Source: Levilactobacillus paucivorans
GTDB lineage: Bacteria > Bacillota > Bacilli > Lactobacillales > Lactobacillaceae
Assembly (NCBI RefSeq): GCF_001437125.1
Contig: NZ_JQCA01000060.1
Coordinates: forward strand, 1-48,100
Length of the DNA stretch: 48,100 nt
Reading direction: 5' to 3'
This document shows, piece by piece, positions 23,339 through 32,147 of this stretch (the stretch's first letter is position 1; every line of letters starts with the position of its first letter). The notes below the pieces were generated by a model, which saw only the letters and a list, made by a program, of their open reading frames with translations, did no database searches and was not told the DNA's origin. The position numbers and the translations under genes were made by a program.

Positions 23339-24760
23339 GTGAAGAAAAAGAGTTCCGATTGTACCGAGATTTTAGTGGGGAAAGCCGCCAGTATGGATGG
23401 CTCCACGATTGTTGCGCGTAATGAGGATGGGTATGGGCCAGTCAACCCAATCAAATTTGTGGTGCATCCAGCCACGGATCAGACGCAGGCAACGTTTACG
23501 TCGGCTGTAACCGGCGTGACGGTACCCTTACCCGACCATGCCTATCGGTATACGGGAACTCCGCAAGCTGATCAAAGCGATGGCCAGTACGAAGAAGCCG
23601 GCATTAACGAATTAAATGTCGGGATGAGTGCGACCGAAACGACGGCGACGAATGCCCGGGTCTTGGGCTACGATCCCCTAGTAAATGATGGGATCAATGA
23701 AGAAGCAATGGTTACCCTGGTTCTGCCGTACATCAAGACGGCCAAGGAAGGGGCCCAACGTTTGGGGGCCCTACTGGAAAAGTATGGGACCGGTGAAAGT
23801 AACAGTATCGCCTTCAACGACCACAACGAAATTTGGTATTTGGAAACGGCTGGTGGCCATCACTGGGCAGCCATGCGACTTCCCGAAGATACCTATGCCA
23901 TCGCGCCTAACCAGACGTTGATGCAAGAGGTCGATCTGACCGATAATGACAACTTCCTGGTCGCAACTGACTTGGTTGATTTTGTCGAAAAGAACCACCT
24001 GAACCCAACGCCAGGAAGCTTCAACTTCCGCGAAATCTTTGGGACTCACGGTGAGGATGACGCGTACTACAATACGCCACGGACTTGGTATGGGCAAACG
24101 CTCTTTAATCCAGAAATTACCGACCAAGAACCCACCGATCAAGACATGCCATTTACGCGGAAGCCAGCGAAGAAGATTGCCATTGAAGACGTGCAGTTCT
24201 TCCTGTCTTCTCACTATAACGGCACGCCATACGATCCATTTGGCACCTACGCCTCTGGTTCCGCCAACGATCAACGGAAGTACCGGCCAATTGCCATGGA
24301 CCGGAATCAATGTTCCTCAATTTTACAGATTAGAAATGACGTCGATGCCGATCACGCGGCAATTCAATGGATTGCCATGGGCTTCTTTGCCTATGCGCCT
24401 TACGTGCCATTCTTTACCAACATCAATGACACCCCAGTGGATTACCAGAACACAACGACTTCGGTCGACGTCAACAACGTTTACTGGTTGAATAAGACCT
24501 TATCCGTCATCATCGAACCACACTTCCATGAATACGTAGAGAGTGTCAACGCCTTCCGCGAAGGCTGTCAGTCATACGCCCGTTCACGGGTCGCAGCGAC
24601 TGATGCCGCCGTTGGTGGTGACGTCACAGCATTCTTGACTCAAAGCAATGCGGAGACCGCCGGTGAAATTTCCAAGCGGACCCACGCGTTGTTTGATGAA
24701 CTGGTTAAGCATGGGTTGAACTTGTCGAAGACGGCTTGGGAAAAGGGCCAGAACCTCTAA
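23339..24760 (+). CDS. pepD: C69 family dipeptidase
   Basis: 473 residues, typical for lactobacillar PepD. It is an N-terminal-nucleophile hydrolase: Cys8 in SSDCTEILVGKAAS becomes the catalytic N-terminal residue after removal of a short propeptide. It is followed by MDGSTIVARNEDG, and NEIWYLETAGGHHWAA is a further conserved core block. It cleaves a broad range of dipeptides in the cytoplasm (no signal peptide). GTG start, 8 bp after AAAGGAGG. The secreted-protein gene at 24810 follows 49 bp later without a terminator and could be co-transcribed. Confidence 0.92.
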   Translation: MKKKSSDCTEILVGKAASMDGSTIVARNEDGYGPVNPIKFVVHPATDQTQATFTSAVTGVTVPLPDHAYRYTGTPQADQSDGQYEEAGINELNVGMSATETTATNARVLGYDPLVNDGINEEAMVTLVLPYIKTAKEGAQRLGALLEKYGTGESNSIAFNDHNEIWYLETAGGHHWAAMRLPEDTYAIAPNQTLMQEVDLTDNDNFLVATDLVDFVEKNHLNPTPGSFNFREIFGTHGEDDAYYNTPRTWYGQTLFNPEITDQEPTDQDMPFTRKPAKKIAIEDVQFFLSSHYNGTPYDPFGTYASGSANDQRKYRPIAMDRNQCSSILQIRNDVDADHAAIQWIAMGFFAYAPYVPFFTNINDTPVDYQNTTTSVDVNNVYWLNKTLSVIIEPHFHEYVESVNAFREGCQSYARSRVAATDAAVGGDVTAFLTQSNAETAGEISKRTHALFDELVKHGLNLSKTAWEKGQNL

Positions 24761-24809
24761 GCTATCGTCAGAATTAGAAAAAGTCGTTTGCGTTTCGGAG
24801 GAGGAGACT

Positions 24810-25817
24810 ATGCAGAGATGGTTAAAGTTAACGGTAGCCGCTGTCCTGGGGCTGACCGTGGGAACCAGTGTCACGGTAGCTCAGGCCGCTAGTCGGGTCA
24901 AGCTACCCGCGTATCCCGTGCAACGAATCTTAACGTTTAAGACCAAGGACACCCCGGTTTACCGGACGTCCAAGGCCGCGGCTCAGGGCCAACACGCCTT
25001 AGGTAAGGCCAAGAGTACGACGAAACGGTGGACGGCCACCAAGGTCGTGACGGTCAAGGGGAAGCGCTACGTGCGTTTAGCCCTGGTGAGTGCCAAACCT
25101 TTGTCTCATGGGACGATCGTGATTGGCGCGAAGCCAGCCTCGACCAAATTAGTTGGGAGCTACGTCGCCCTGAACAAGCTGAAGGCACACGAAAAGATCA
25201 GTCAACTCAAGTCTCTTCAGAAGACGGCCTACTGGGCGCCAACCGCGACGCATGACTTCTGGAACATGCCAGCCAATACGCTGGGAACCACGGTTGCTTT
25301 GCACTACGGGAGCACCTATGGTTACCAGACGTTGTATGCGATTCAGTCGTTGACCACGACCAGCAAGAAGCAGTACCTGTACCTGGAAACGGCGGCAGGT
25401 AAGACAGCTGGCTGGTTACCAGCAACGGCCCTCAACAAGGGCACTTATCCCGACCTGATCAACCGTGAATTAACGCGCGATCTGACAGGAACGACCACGA
25501 CCACCACGACCATTGATAAGAAGGGTCACGTTAAGGTGGGCGTTGCCGTCAAGGACGGTGTTGTCCAACGTGTCGTTCTGTTAAAGCAGAACAGCCAGAC
25601 GATCATCTATGATTTCAAGGCTGGTCGCGTGACGACGCGGACAACCCGAACCGCCACTGGTGCGGTGAAAGAGGTCGCCACGTTGACCCCAACTGATGAT
25701 ACAAATCTGACCTTTAAGGCCCGTGCTAACTTTGATATTCAAGGGATTGTCTATCAGGTTACGGTGACGCCGGCCGGAAAGGTAAGCTTCGTTGACGTCG
25801 GTGGGTGGATGGCATAG
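24810..25817 (+). CDS. Secreted protein of unknown function (surface family A, member 1)
   Basis: 335 residues, unrecognised. A Sec signal peptide (LTVAAVLGLTVGTSVTVAQA, residues about 7-26) is cleaved after AQA. The mature protein is very basic and Thr-rich. It has a first module, PVQRILTFKTKDTPVYRTS ... VKGKRYVRLAL (30-95), and a second, YWAPTATHDFWNMPA ... AAGKTAGWLPATALNKGTY (145-212), whose GWLP pattern recalls GW/SH3-like wall-binding modules. A C-terminal beta-rich domain follows (230-335). Tandem paralogue at 26170-27168 with the same order. No LPxTG anchor. Ribosome site GGAGGAGG. A family 2 repeat lies 3 nt after its stop, followed by a terminator. Confidence 0.65.
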   Translation: MQRWLKLTVAAVLGLTVGTSVTVAQAASRVKLPAYPVQRILTFKTKDTPVYRTSKAAAQGQHALGKAKSTTKRWTATKVVTVKGKRYVRLALVSAKPLSHGTIVIGAKPASTKLVGSYVALNKLKAHEKISQLKSLQKTAYWAPTATHDFWNMPANTLGTTVALHYGSTYGYQTLYAIQSLTTTSKKQYLYLETAAGKTAGWLPATALNKGTYPDLINRELTRDLTGTTTTTTTIDKKGHVKVGVAVKDGVVQRVVLLKQNSQTIIYDFKAGRVTTRTTRTATGAVKEVATLTPTDDTNLTFKARANFDIQGIVYQVTVTPAGKVSFVDVGGWMA

Positions 25818-25819
25818 AA

Positions 25820-25957
25820 GAGTGTGAAAAAGGGCGGTTAGCCGGTGAGCATTAAGGGTGATAAGCAAAAAATCCGGGTCTTGGATTTATTGCTTATCAG
25901 TCTTAAGCGGAACCGGCTGCCCTTTTTCACACGTTTCGACCACATAAAATTCAAAGC
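25820..25957 (+). repeat. Structured 3'-UTR repeat, family 2, large copy A
   Basis: Outer stem of 14 perfect pairs (25822-25835 with 25919-25932), then AGCCGGT/ACCGGCT (25840-25846/25912-25918), TTAAG/CTTAA (25852-25856/25902-25906), and an apical GATAAGCAA/TTGCTTATC (25860-25868/25890-25898) capped by ATCC/GGAT. Conserved unpaired parts are GAGC before and GCGG after the TTAA pair, and the tail ACGTTTCGACCA. Copy B at 44704 keeps every stem with different bases. Confidence 0.82.
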
Positions 25958-25963
25958 AACCCA

Positions 25964-25995
25964 GGGAGGCATGCCAATCGGCAAGGCCTCCCTTT
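25964..25995 (+). terminator. Rho-independent terminator downstream of repeat copy A
   Basis: GGGAGGC (25964-25970) pairs with GCCTCCC (25985-25991), then TTTT. It ends the transcript of the secreted-protein gene, leaving the repeat inside the 3' UTR. Confidence 0.75.
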
Positions 25996-26058
25996 TGATC
26001 TACACATTTTCAAAGGAGTGTTGCCACCTCATAATCGCCACCCCTCAGACTCGAGTGA

Positions 26059-26089
26059 TTGAACGCAATTACCCGGATTGTAGTATAAT
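26059..26089 (+). promoter_or_regulatory. Promoter of the second secreted-protein gene
   Basis: TTGAAC (26059-26064) and TATAAT (26084-26089) with 19 bp between, plus an AT-rich start region. This separates the second paralogue's transcription from the first. Confidence 0.5.
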
Positions 26090-26169
26090 AAAATTATAAT
26101 TAATACAATGAATCGATAGTCCCCATCAAGATTTAAATCGAGGACCATCCAGGAGAGGACGCGTCAGAG

Positions 26170-27168
26170 ATGCGGGGAATAAAGTTAGGATTGATTGTGG
26201 CGATGGGATTCGTTATCGGAGGGGGTGGCGCGACCACGGCTCAGGCCGCCAAGCGCATCAAGTTAGCGCCATATCCGGTAGATCGGATTATGACCTTCAA
26301 GGCCAAGAATACCAAGGTCTACAGCTATCCTCGGGCCAGTCACCCACATAGCAAGTATCTTGGGAAAAACAAGAGTACCAAGCGGACTTGGACGATAACC
26401 AAAGTAGTGCGGATTAAGGGCAAGCGCTACGGTAAGATCAGACAAAGTGATCAGATACCGCTACAACATGGATCGGTGATTCGCGGTGTGGTATGGAGCA
26501 ACCTGAATAGTGGCTACGTTCCGCTCAGCAAGCTGCGGTCGCATAAGAAAATTCAATCATATACGACCATGAAGAAGACGGCTTACTGGCTACCAAACCA
26601 AGATCAAGATTTTTGGGATATGCCAGCAGGAACCGTGGGGAATACGAGCGCTGTTGAATACGCGAGAAATTTTGCCTACCAGACAATCTATGCATTTCAA
26701 ACACTGACGACGGTGACCCATCACCGCTACTTGAATTTTAAGACGGCTAAGGGACAGGAGATCGGCTGGTTGCCAGCAGATGCGGTGTACCGGGGAACTT
26801 ATTCCGACCCGCTGAAGCGTGAGTTAGCCCGTGATTTGCCGGACACGACGACCAAGATCAAGGTAGTCAATCGGAAGCGCAATCTTAGAGTTGGCGTGGC
26901 CAAACGGGATGGTATGGTCCAACGCGTGGTTATCGTGGATGAGGGGAGTGAGACCACCACGATTGATTTCAAGGATGGTCTGGCGGTTAAGAAGATCCAT
27001 CGACTAGGGGATGGCACCAAGACCCAGGTCAAGGAATTTACTACGCCACAAAGCAAGGTAACCTTCAGACGACTTGTGTGGAGGGATGGTGAGGTTGATG
27101 ACTATGCGATCACTGTTACTGCAGCCGGCAAGGTTTCTACGGCCATGTCAACCGTAGCTTATGCATGA
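26170..27168 (+). CDS. Secreted protein of unknown function (surface family A, member 2)
   Basis: 332 residues, tandem paralogue of the 24810 gene. A signal peptide ends AQA near residue 26. Mature modules correspond one-to-one: PVDRIMTFKAKNTKVYSYP ... IKGKRYGKIR, then YWLPNQDQDFWDMPAGTVG ... GQEIGWLPADAVYRGTY, then the C-terminal beta-rich part. Residue identity is moderate, so the duplication is not recent. Strongly basic. The ATG lies 6 bp after GAGAGGAC, not an ideal ribosome site. No anchor motif; attachment through charge or GW-like modules is possible. Function unknown. Confidence 0.65.
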   Translation: MRGIKLGLIVAMGFVIGGGGATTAQAAKRIKLAPYPVDRIMTFKAKNTKVYSYPRASHPHSKYLGKNKSTKRTWTITKVVRIKGKRYGKIRQSDQIPLQHGSVIRGVVWSNLNSGYVPLSKLRSHKKIQSYTTMKKTAYWLPNQDQDFWDMPAGTVGNTSAVEYARNFAYQTIYAFQTLTTVTHHRYLNFKTAKGQEIGWLPADAVYRGTYSDPLKRELARDLPDTTTKIKVVNRKRNLRVGVAKRDGMVQRVVIVDEGSETTTIDFKDGLAVKKIHRLGDGTKTQVKEFTTPQSKVTFRRLVWRDGEVDDYAITVTAAGKVSTAMSTVAYA

Positions 27169-27527
27169 TCAATTAGCCCTGAAGTTATGTTGGCCTTTAA
27201 TTTATTCGCCAAGCAAACCGGGTGATAGCACACGATCGGTTATTCGGTCATAGAGTAAAATAGGTGTCAGAGTTAGGGGGGGCTTGGCCTCCTGACACTC
27301 ATACTCAGCAGTTTATTAAACGGATATGTCGGGCGACTACCATCAATTGTTGCTGTGATCGTATTCGTAGCTGGGTTTGTGGGGCTTCCGGGTTATCGGA
27401 GGCCTTTTTAATTTGGATTTAAATTGATTTAAAAGGCACGACACACGCACTACGGTTTAAAACTAGATATACTTATCTCTGTTATCGGCGCTGATGGCAA
27501 AAATAAACTGTAGAGGAATTGATAAGT
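27169..27527. other. Intergenic region between secreted protein and bacteriocin-like gene
   Basis: Holds a hairpin GTGTCAG/CTGACAC (27264-27297), the terminator at 27381, and a weak promoter (TATACT at 27468-27473) for the bacteriocin-like gene. GC content falls toward the bacteriocin gene. No ORF seen. Confidence 0.5.
27381..27412 (+). terminator. Rho-independent terminator
   Basis: GGCTTCCG (27383-27390) pairs with CGGAGGCC (27397-27404), followed by TTTTT. Confidence 0.7.
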
Positions 27528-28601
27528 ATGTCTATTACACCACATTTATTATCTGATTTTGGGGTCTCCACTGAGATTCCTGTCATGACGCCACATAATG
27601 CCATGCAAAACTTTATTATCGATAAGCAAAATCCCGGGATTGGTTACGGAACTTTCGGGCCACGTAAAGGAGAATGGCAGATTATTACAAAGTATGCTTA
27701 TGATGTAAGCAACACTGATGTTACGAAGAACCATATCACGCCACTTTCTTATCTTCGTATTGACCATGGTGTTGATAATAAGAATAATTCTTTTGATCCA
27801 GGTCACTCTGGTTCCCTAGATATTTATCACAAGAACGGTCAAACTTATCTACTGATTGCGGATAAGATCGGGGATGCTGTTGACCGCTATGGGACACAGT
27901 TAGTTCGCGTTCCAACGGAGTTAGTGGAAACTAATTCGACAATTGCGTACAGTGATTTAGCTCGGCTTGGGACTGTTAACCACATTGGATCAAAGAATAT
28001 TGGAACACCAAATCGGTTGGAATTTGCGGTTTCTGCCGATGACCAGAATATTGTAATTTGGGTATTCAATGAGGCCACTGAAAGCCTGATGGGATTGTCA
28101 GATATTGATGGATTGTTGAATCAGGCAGCACAGACCGCAACAAAGGAGATGTCACTGTCTGGGGCAACGCCAACTGAGATCAGTAACTTCTCAAGCTCAG
28201 CGAAGAAAGCTTTATTTAAAGTTCGAGATATTAAGGGCGATACAGTGTCTGGATGTTCTCTGCAAGGGGTGGCATTGACTAATGGGGGCTCAGTCTACGT
28301 GGCCTGTGAAACGGCAATCGGGGACCCAATCTCGCAGGCAAATAAAGGCGGAGCCAAAGGAATTTGGAGGTTCAAGGTTGGTGTTAATGCCGTCGGTGTT
28401 GGGGACCCAACATCAATTACAAACAACATGTGGCACAAATATTATGTGGCACAAGGTGGTACGCCTGCTTCAGATATTGGCGTTGAAGTTGAGGGTTTAC
28501 AAGTTGTTGGGGATGATCTTTACCTGGGGGTCGCCTACCATGGTTCGGATACAGCGACCGAGAAAAATCGACTCTATCACTTCGACAAGACACTCGTTTA
28601 A
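27528..28601 (+). CDS. Helveticin J-like class III bacteriocin
   Basis: 357 residues, close to helveticin J (about 333). Blocks that I recognise from that family: EFAVSADDQNIVIWVF in the middle, SLQGVALTNGGSVYVACE, and near the C-terminus VEVEGLQVVGDDLYLGVAYHG, ending LYHFDKTLV. Helveticin J is a large heat-labile protein that kills related lactobacilli. No signal peptide is visible, as for other members, so release is unexplained. GC content is clearly below that of the flanking housekeeping genes, suggesting transfer. The start is the ATG 11 bp after GAGG; an upstream TTG would be too close. No immunity or export gene is recognisable next to it. The call is from recalled sequence patterns and should be tested by profile search. 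Confidence 0.72.
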   Translation: MSITPHLLSDFGVSTEIPVMTPHNAMQNFIIDKQNPGIGYGTFGPRKGEWQIITKYAYDVSNTDVTKNHITPLSYLRIDHGVDNKNNSFDPGHSGSLDIYHKNGQTYLLIADKIGDAVDRYGTQLVRVPTELVETNSTIAYSDLARLGTVNHIGSKNIGTPNRLEFAVSADDQNIVIWVFNEATESLMGLSDIDGLLNQAAQTATKEMSLSGATPTEISNFSSSAKKALFKVRDIKGDTVSGCSLQGVALTNGGSVYVACETAIGDPISQANKGGAKGIWRFKVGVNAVGVGDPTSITNNMWHKYYVAQGGTPASDIGVEVEGLQVVGDDLYLGVAYHGSDTATEKNRLYHFDKTLV

Positions 28602-28637
28602 GTTGATGACAACCAGTAAATAATTCTAGTGAAAGAA

Positions 28638-28680
28638 ATAAACAAGCCAGACCAAAGTGGGTCTGACTTGTTTTATTTTA
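28638..28680. terminator. Bidirectional terminator
   Basis: AAACAAGCCAGACC (28640-28653) pairs with GGGTCTGACTTGTTT (28659-28673), with A and T runs on both sides, between two convergent genes. Confidence 0.85.
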
Positions 28681-28692
28681 AAAATTTTTTGA

Positions 28693-29715
28693 TCATTTTT
28701 GTAAACTTTGTACGTAAGCTTGTCCGGCAACTGGATCAGCGGGAATGTCGGTAACATTATTCGACAGGGTTTCAGCATAGACATCTGCTAAGTAACCTAA
28801 TTGAACGTAGAATTTCTTACTACCAACGTTAACTGTAATCCGATAGCTACCGGGATCGAGATTATAGTTGTCGTAACATCTAAAGACATGACCCAGTGAA
28901 ACTTTTAGACGGTACAGTGTTTTATGACCAACGCGAACCCTCTTTGTTCCGAATGTCTTGATAGGTTTCGCCAGGTAGTAAGTGTAGACCGTTCTTGAAC
29001 GCGTGAACTTTTTAATCTTAACTGACTTTGAAAATTTACTGAAGTCAGTCTTATTAGAATTTGTGAGGTAGTTGGTGTAGTAATTTAAGTAATTATCAGC
29101 TGTAATAGTGAGAAATGGATTTCCTCGGCGATCGCCATCGAAGTAAGACTGTAAGTTCTTTTCGTGCAAGTCGGGTAGATTATTTGTCCCTTGATGGGCA
29201 AATGCCGTGTTTTTGGTGTACAAAGGTGTTTTTGTTTTATTCTTAGTGTCGAGGGTAAAGAGTAATCGGGACGTTTTTGTTCCAATAGCATGGAAAACCT
29301 TCTTTTGATTACGCTTTGTCAGGCTTTCGACAATAAAGCTGAATTGGTTTCTGGAAGGAAATTTCCTGCCGCGTACGATAGATCCCCTAGGCAGAACCAC
29401 CTTCTTTTTTCCATCATAGACGGTTGTCGCGCGGGAGAGCGTGTGGACCTGGGTATCTCCGACTGGCAGAATGACAGGGTCATCGGGGTTAGCACTGTTT
29501 TGAATGAGAGCATTGAGATTTTGAATACCAACTTTGTCAAAGGTCTGATCGACCAGCTTACTGGTGGCCGTGACTTTCTTATCTCGCGTTTCCAGGCGAG
29601 TAAGAGTTCGTCGCTTGTATTTATCCATGGCCGATGCGTTGGTAACAGTTATACTTCCAGCGATGATTCCTAATAATAGTAATAAACTGATTCTCTTGGC
29701 GCTCAATTTAAACAA
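28693..29715 (-). CDS. Secreted protein of unknown function (surface family B-related, single)
   Basis: 340 residues, starting at TTG 8 bp after AGGGGG. The signal peptide (SLLLLLGIIAGSITVTNASA) ends near residue 29. The mature part is Lys/Asn/Thr-rich. It has a module near residues 232-285 (VKIKKFTRSRTVYTYYLAKP, then RVRVGHKTLYRLKVSL) that matches the arrangement VKIKRTR-x-RYLYLAKK ... KVRYKGKHQYRLALV of the two genes at 30932 and 32318. A second Tyr-rich element, VYDGKKKVVLPRGSIVRG (116-133), is in the first half. No LPxTG or other anchor. Lower GC than the flanking core genes. Function unknown; a host- or surface-interaction role is only inferred from export. Confidence 0.6.
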   Translation of the reverse strand: MFKLSAKRISLLLLLGIIAGSITVTNASAMDKYKRRTLTRLETRDKKVTATSKLVDQTFDKVGIQNLNALIQNSANPDDPVILPVGDTQVHTLSRATTVYDGKKKVVLPRGSIVRGRKFPSRNQFSFIVESLTKRNQKKVFHAIGTKTSRLLFTLDTKNKTKTPLYTKNTAFAHQGTNNLPDLHEKNLQSYFDGDRRGNPFLTITADNYLNYYTNYLTNSNKTDFSKFSKSVKIKKFTRSRTVYTYYLAKPIKTFGTKRVRVGHKTLYRLKVSLGHVFRCYDNYNLDPGSYRITVNVGSKKFYVQLGYLADVYAETLSNNVTDIPADPVAGQAYVQSLQK

Positions 29716-29845
29716 TGCGGTTACCCCCTATAGCTTCCGATACACTAAGTATAACGCTAACCAGCGATCGACGTTATGGTAGGCATGTAAATTATATTCT
29801 CATGAAGATTTGCCGGGAGCCCGTGGGTTTCCCCGTGAGATTTGT

Positions 29846-29851
29846 TATAAT
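29846..29851 (+). promoter_or_regulatory. -10 box upstream of the EamA transporter
   Basis: TATAAT preceded by TTTGT. No good -35 at standard distance. Predicted transcript start near 29858, about 30 nt before a short upstream ORF. Confidence 0.45.
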
Positions 29852-29887
29852 GGATCTCGCATTGTGAACTTTGAAAACGAGAGGAAT

Positions 29888-29938
29888 ATGAAAATGATTA
29901 TGATCGGAATGGAAGTTGGGCGGTGGCAGACGTGGTAA
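29888..29938 (+). CDS. Candidate 16-residue upstream ORF overlapping the EamA start
   Basis: ATG with ribosome site GAGAGGAA; the peptide MKMIMIGMEVGRWQTW stops 13 nt inside the EamA gene, in another frame. The EamA GTG has only a weak site of its own, so its translation may depend on reinitiation after this ORF. Confidence 0.35.
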   Translation: MKMIMIGMEVGRWQTW

Positions 29939-30864
29939 CTCAACAACATCATCTACGTGGCGTTCTATTGGCTAGTGTGGCCTGCATGTTATGGGGCGTC
30001 TCCGGGGTTGCCGCGAGTACCCTGTTTATCTTAAATGCCCATGTGACCCCGCTGTGGTTGACTCAGGTTCGAATGATTAGTGCCGGGTTAATCCTCCTGG
30101 TTATGGGCCTCATTATTGGAACGCACCCGTTTGAGATTTTCAAACAACGGTCGACCAGCCTGCGCGTCATCAGCTACGGTCTGCTGGGATTGGTGCCGGT
30201 TCAATGGTGCTACTTTGAAGCCGTTAAATACGGAAGTGCGCCGATCGCCACGATCATTCAGTTCCTTGGACCCTTTATTATTAGCATTTATTACTTTTTA
30301 TTCAAACACACCAAGCCATCCCGCGCCGAGGGCGTTGGCATGGTGATTGCCTTTGTGGGAACGTTTCTAATTGTGACCCATGGGCACTTAAATAGCCTGG
30401 CTATCTCACCCGTCGTCCTTTTCTGGGGTGGGTTGTCAGCGGTTGGGGTTGCGACAAATACCCTATTGCCCCGGCCATTATTGCCGAAATTTGGAGCAAT
30501 TAACGTGACCGGTTGGGGTCTGTTTTTGGCCGGTATTTGCCTGAATGTATTTGGTCCCCTGTGGTTGGTTCCAGTGACGCTGACGTGGCAAGAAGCGGGG
30601 CTGATTGCTTTTATCGTGCTGTTTGGGACAATCTTCCCATTCTTGATGTTTGCACACGCTCTGGGATATATTCTCCCAACAACGGCCAGTCTGCTAGATG
30701 CCTTCGAGCCCTTGTCGGCTACAGTGTTCTCCGTAATTTTCCTGAATGTCCAACTCACCGGTTTCGATTTGGTGGGGGGAGCCTTGATTATCATTGCGGT
30801 CATGATTCTTTCCATCAACGCGCAGAAAATTCTCAATCTTTTCCGTCGTTGGCGGACAGATTAA
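29923..30864 (+). CDS. EamA/DMT family transporter
   Basis: 313 residues, ten predicted membrane helices in two EamA repeats (about 10-150 and 160-300), the standard drug/metabolite transporter layout. Typical features: ACMLWGVSGVAASTLF in helix 1, FLGPFIISIYYFLF in repeat 1, and FEPLSATVFSVIFL in helix 9. Such carriers export amino acids, nucleosides or toxic metabolites; the substrate cannot be told. A GTG start is used, overlapped by a short ORF with a better ribosome site. Next to secreted-protein genes but with no evident functional link. Confidence 0.85.
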   Translation: MADVVTQQHHLRGVLLASVACMLWGVSGVAASTLFILNAHVTPLWLTQVRMISAGLILLVMGLIIGTHPFEIFKQRSTSLRVISYGLLGLVPVQWCYFEAVKYGSAPIATIIQFLGPFIISIYYFLFKHTKPSRAEGVGMVIAFVGTFLIVTHGHLNSLAISPVVLFWGGLSAVGVATNTLLPRPLLPKFGAINVTGWGLFLAGICLNVFGPLWLVPVTLTWQEAGLIAFIVLFGTIFPFLMFAHALGYILPTTASLLDAFEPLSATVFSVIFLNVQLTGFDLVGGALIIIAVMILSINAQKILNLFRRWRTD

Positions 30865-30875
30865 AATTTAAATTA

Positions 30876-30925
30876 AAAAGAGTCGTAGCGCTAGCTGACA
30901 ATTCAGCTGACACTACGACTCTTTA
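30876..30925. terminator. Bidirectional terminator
   Basis: AAAGAGTCGTAG (30877-30888) with AGCTG pairs with CAGCT and CTACGACTCTTT (30912-30923), ending both the EamA gene and the convergent secreted-protein gene. Confidence 0.85.
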
Positions 30926-30931
30926 ATTTAC

Positions 30932-32146
30932 TTATGGTAGATCGTAAGGAATCGAGCCATAAGGGGTATAGAACTTTTTACCCCCAAGATGCATGATACC
31001 GAAATAACTTGATGGCACCGTGTAAGGCATGTCATCGTACTCTGAGTCGTAAGGTGGCGTCTCATAAGTATCTTGAAGGTTAACCAATGCTAATCGGTAT
31101 TGATGTTTGCCTTTGTAACGAACTTTTGTGGTCTTGAAGCCCTTCAGCTTTTTGGCTAAGTAAAGGTAGCGGGTGTGGCCTTTAATCCGCGTCCGTTTGA
31201 TTTTAACGGAGGTTGCTGGCTTAGAGCTGTAGACAATCGCGTCATCCTTAGGATTGTTTTGACGGACTTCAACGTACCCATCAGTGGTAATTTGAACCGA
31301 CTGCTTGGAGAGAAGCGAGCCCCTGTATTGCATGGCAGTCATGCCACCAGAATAGAAGTCGCCGGTGCTCCCGTTCTTAGGAAAGTAAGCGGGGCGTTTA
31401 ACACGCTTAAAGTTTTTCATCTTTTTGCGATTGTAGATGCTGAGTCCACCTTCTGGTAGCCACAAGCCTTCGCGGTAACCTGGATTGAGAATCTTTTGAC
31501 TCAACAGTCCGGCACTCAAGAAGAAGGCAGGACCACCGGCATTGGCTTCCCCTTGAATAAGGGTTCCAGCAGGGATGGTTATTGGAATTTTAACATCACC
31601 AAACCCTGTATAAGCGGTGAAGGGAACGTTGAAAGTCATTTTCTTTGTGGTTTTATAGAAATCATAGCCACCGATCTGCTTAGCAGCTTTGGCAAATTCC
31701 TTTTTAGTGGTTGGATTAATCATCTGACGATGGGGTTCTGATGCTGGTCGATTAGCGCGGCTATCGTCGAAGGGAATTTGTTCATCTCCCTGAGGGTTAT
31801 ATCCTTGTTTAAATCCTTCCGTAGTCACGTAGCCAAGGTCACCGCCGTAGTATGTTTTAAGATGGAAATATGCGGTTTCTTTCCCGTTATGACGCATCGT
31901 TACCTTTTGAACGACGTATTCATCGTCGTATGGGTAAAGAAAATTTAATACCATCATCTTCTTTGTGTGGGTCTTATCCCACGCATACCGTGGCTTGGTA
32001 TATCTTGTTAAGTAATAAGGTGTTGGTGTGATATCTTCACTTGATGTGATCTTGTAGGCAGATGCCTGAGCGGTAGTCGTGGTGAGCATGCCACCACCAA
32101 CGAATAGCGCCAGCGCGGCAACTACTTTGACGCCTAGTTTTAACAT
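30932..32146 (-). CDS. Secreted protein of unknown function (surface family B, member 1)
   Basis: 404 residues; not recognised. The signal peptide (VVAALALFVGGGMLTTTTAQ) is cut after ASA near residue 29. The mature part has an N-terminal domain starting YKITSSEDITPTPYYL, a central domain with FNVPFTAYTGFGDVKIPITI (about 175-195), and a C-terminal module TSVKIKRTRIKGHTRYLYLA through KVRYKGKHQYRLALV. A 105-residue stretch of the C-terminal part is identical to that in the neighbour at 32318, while the centre differs. A strong ribosome site AGAGGAGG precedes the ATG by 7 bp. No anchor motif. Basic and Tyr-rich, consistent with wall association. Confidence 0.65.
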   Translation of the reverse strand: MLKLGVKVVAALALFVGGGMLTTTTAQASAYKITSSEDITPTPYYLTRYTKPRYAWDKTHTKKMMVLNFLYPYDDEYVVQKVTMRHNGKETAYFHLKTYYGGDLGYVTTEGFKQGYNPQGDEQIPFDDSRANRPASEPHRQMINPTTKKEFAKAAKQIGGYDFYKTTKKMTFNVPFTAYTGFGDVKIPITIPAGTLIQGEANAGGPAFFLSAGLLSQKILNPGYREGLWLPEGGLSIYNRKKMKNFKRVKRPAYFPKNGSTGDFYSGGMTAMQYRGSLLSKQSVQITTDGYVEVRQNNPKDDAIVYSSKPATSVKIKRTRIKGHTRYLYLAKKLKGFKTTKVRYKGKHQYRLALVNLQDTYETPPYDSEYDDMPYTVPSSYFGIMHLGGKKFYTPYGSIPYDLP

Positions 32147-32147
32147 A

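Noticed and set aside
25820-25957. Long palindrome as a possible CRISPR or MITE
   Set aside because: Copies are single, not in arrays. No target-site duplication or terminal repeat common to all copies is seen beyond the stem itself, so it is reported as a structured repeat without assigning a mobility mechanism.
28693-29715. Secreted protein as an immunity protein for the adjacent bacteriocin-like gene
   Set aside because: It is convergent with the bacteriocin gene and separated by a bidirectional terminator, and it shares modules with the other secreted proteins. There is no positive evidence for immunity.
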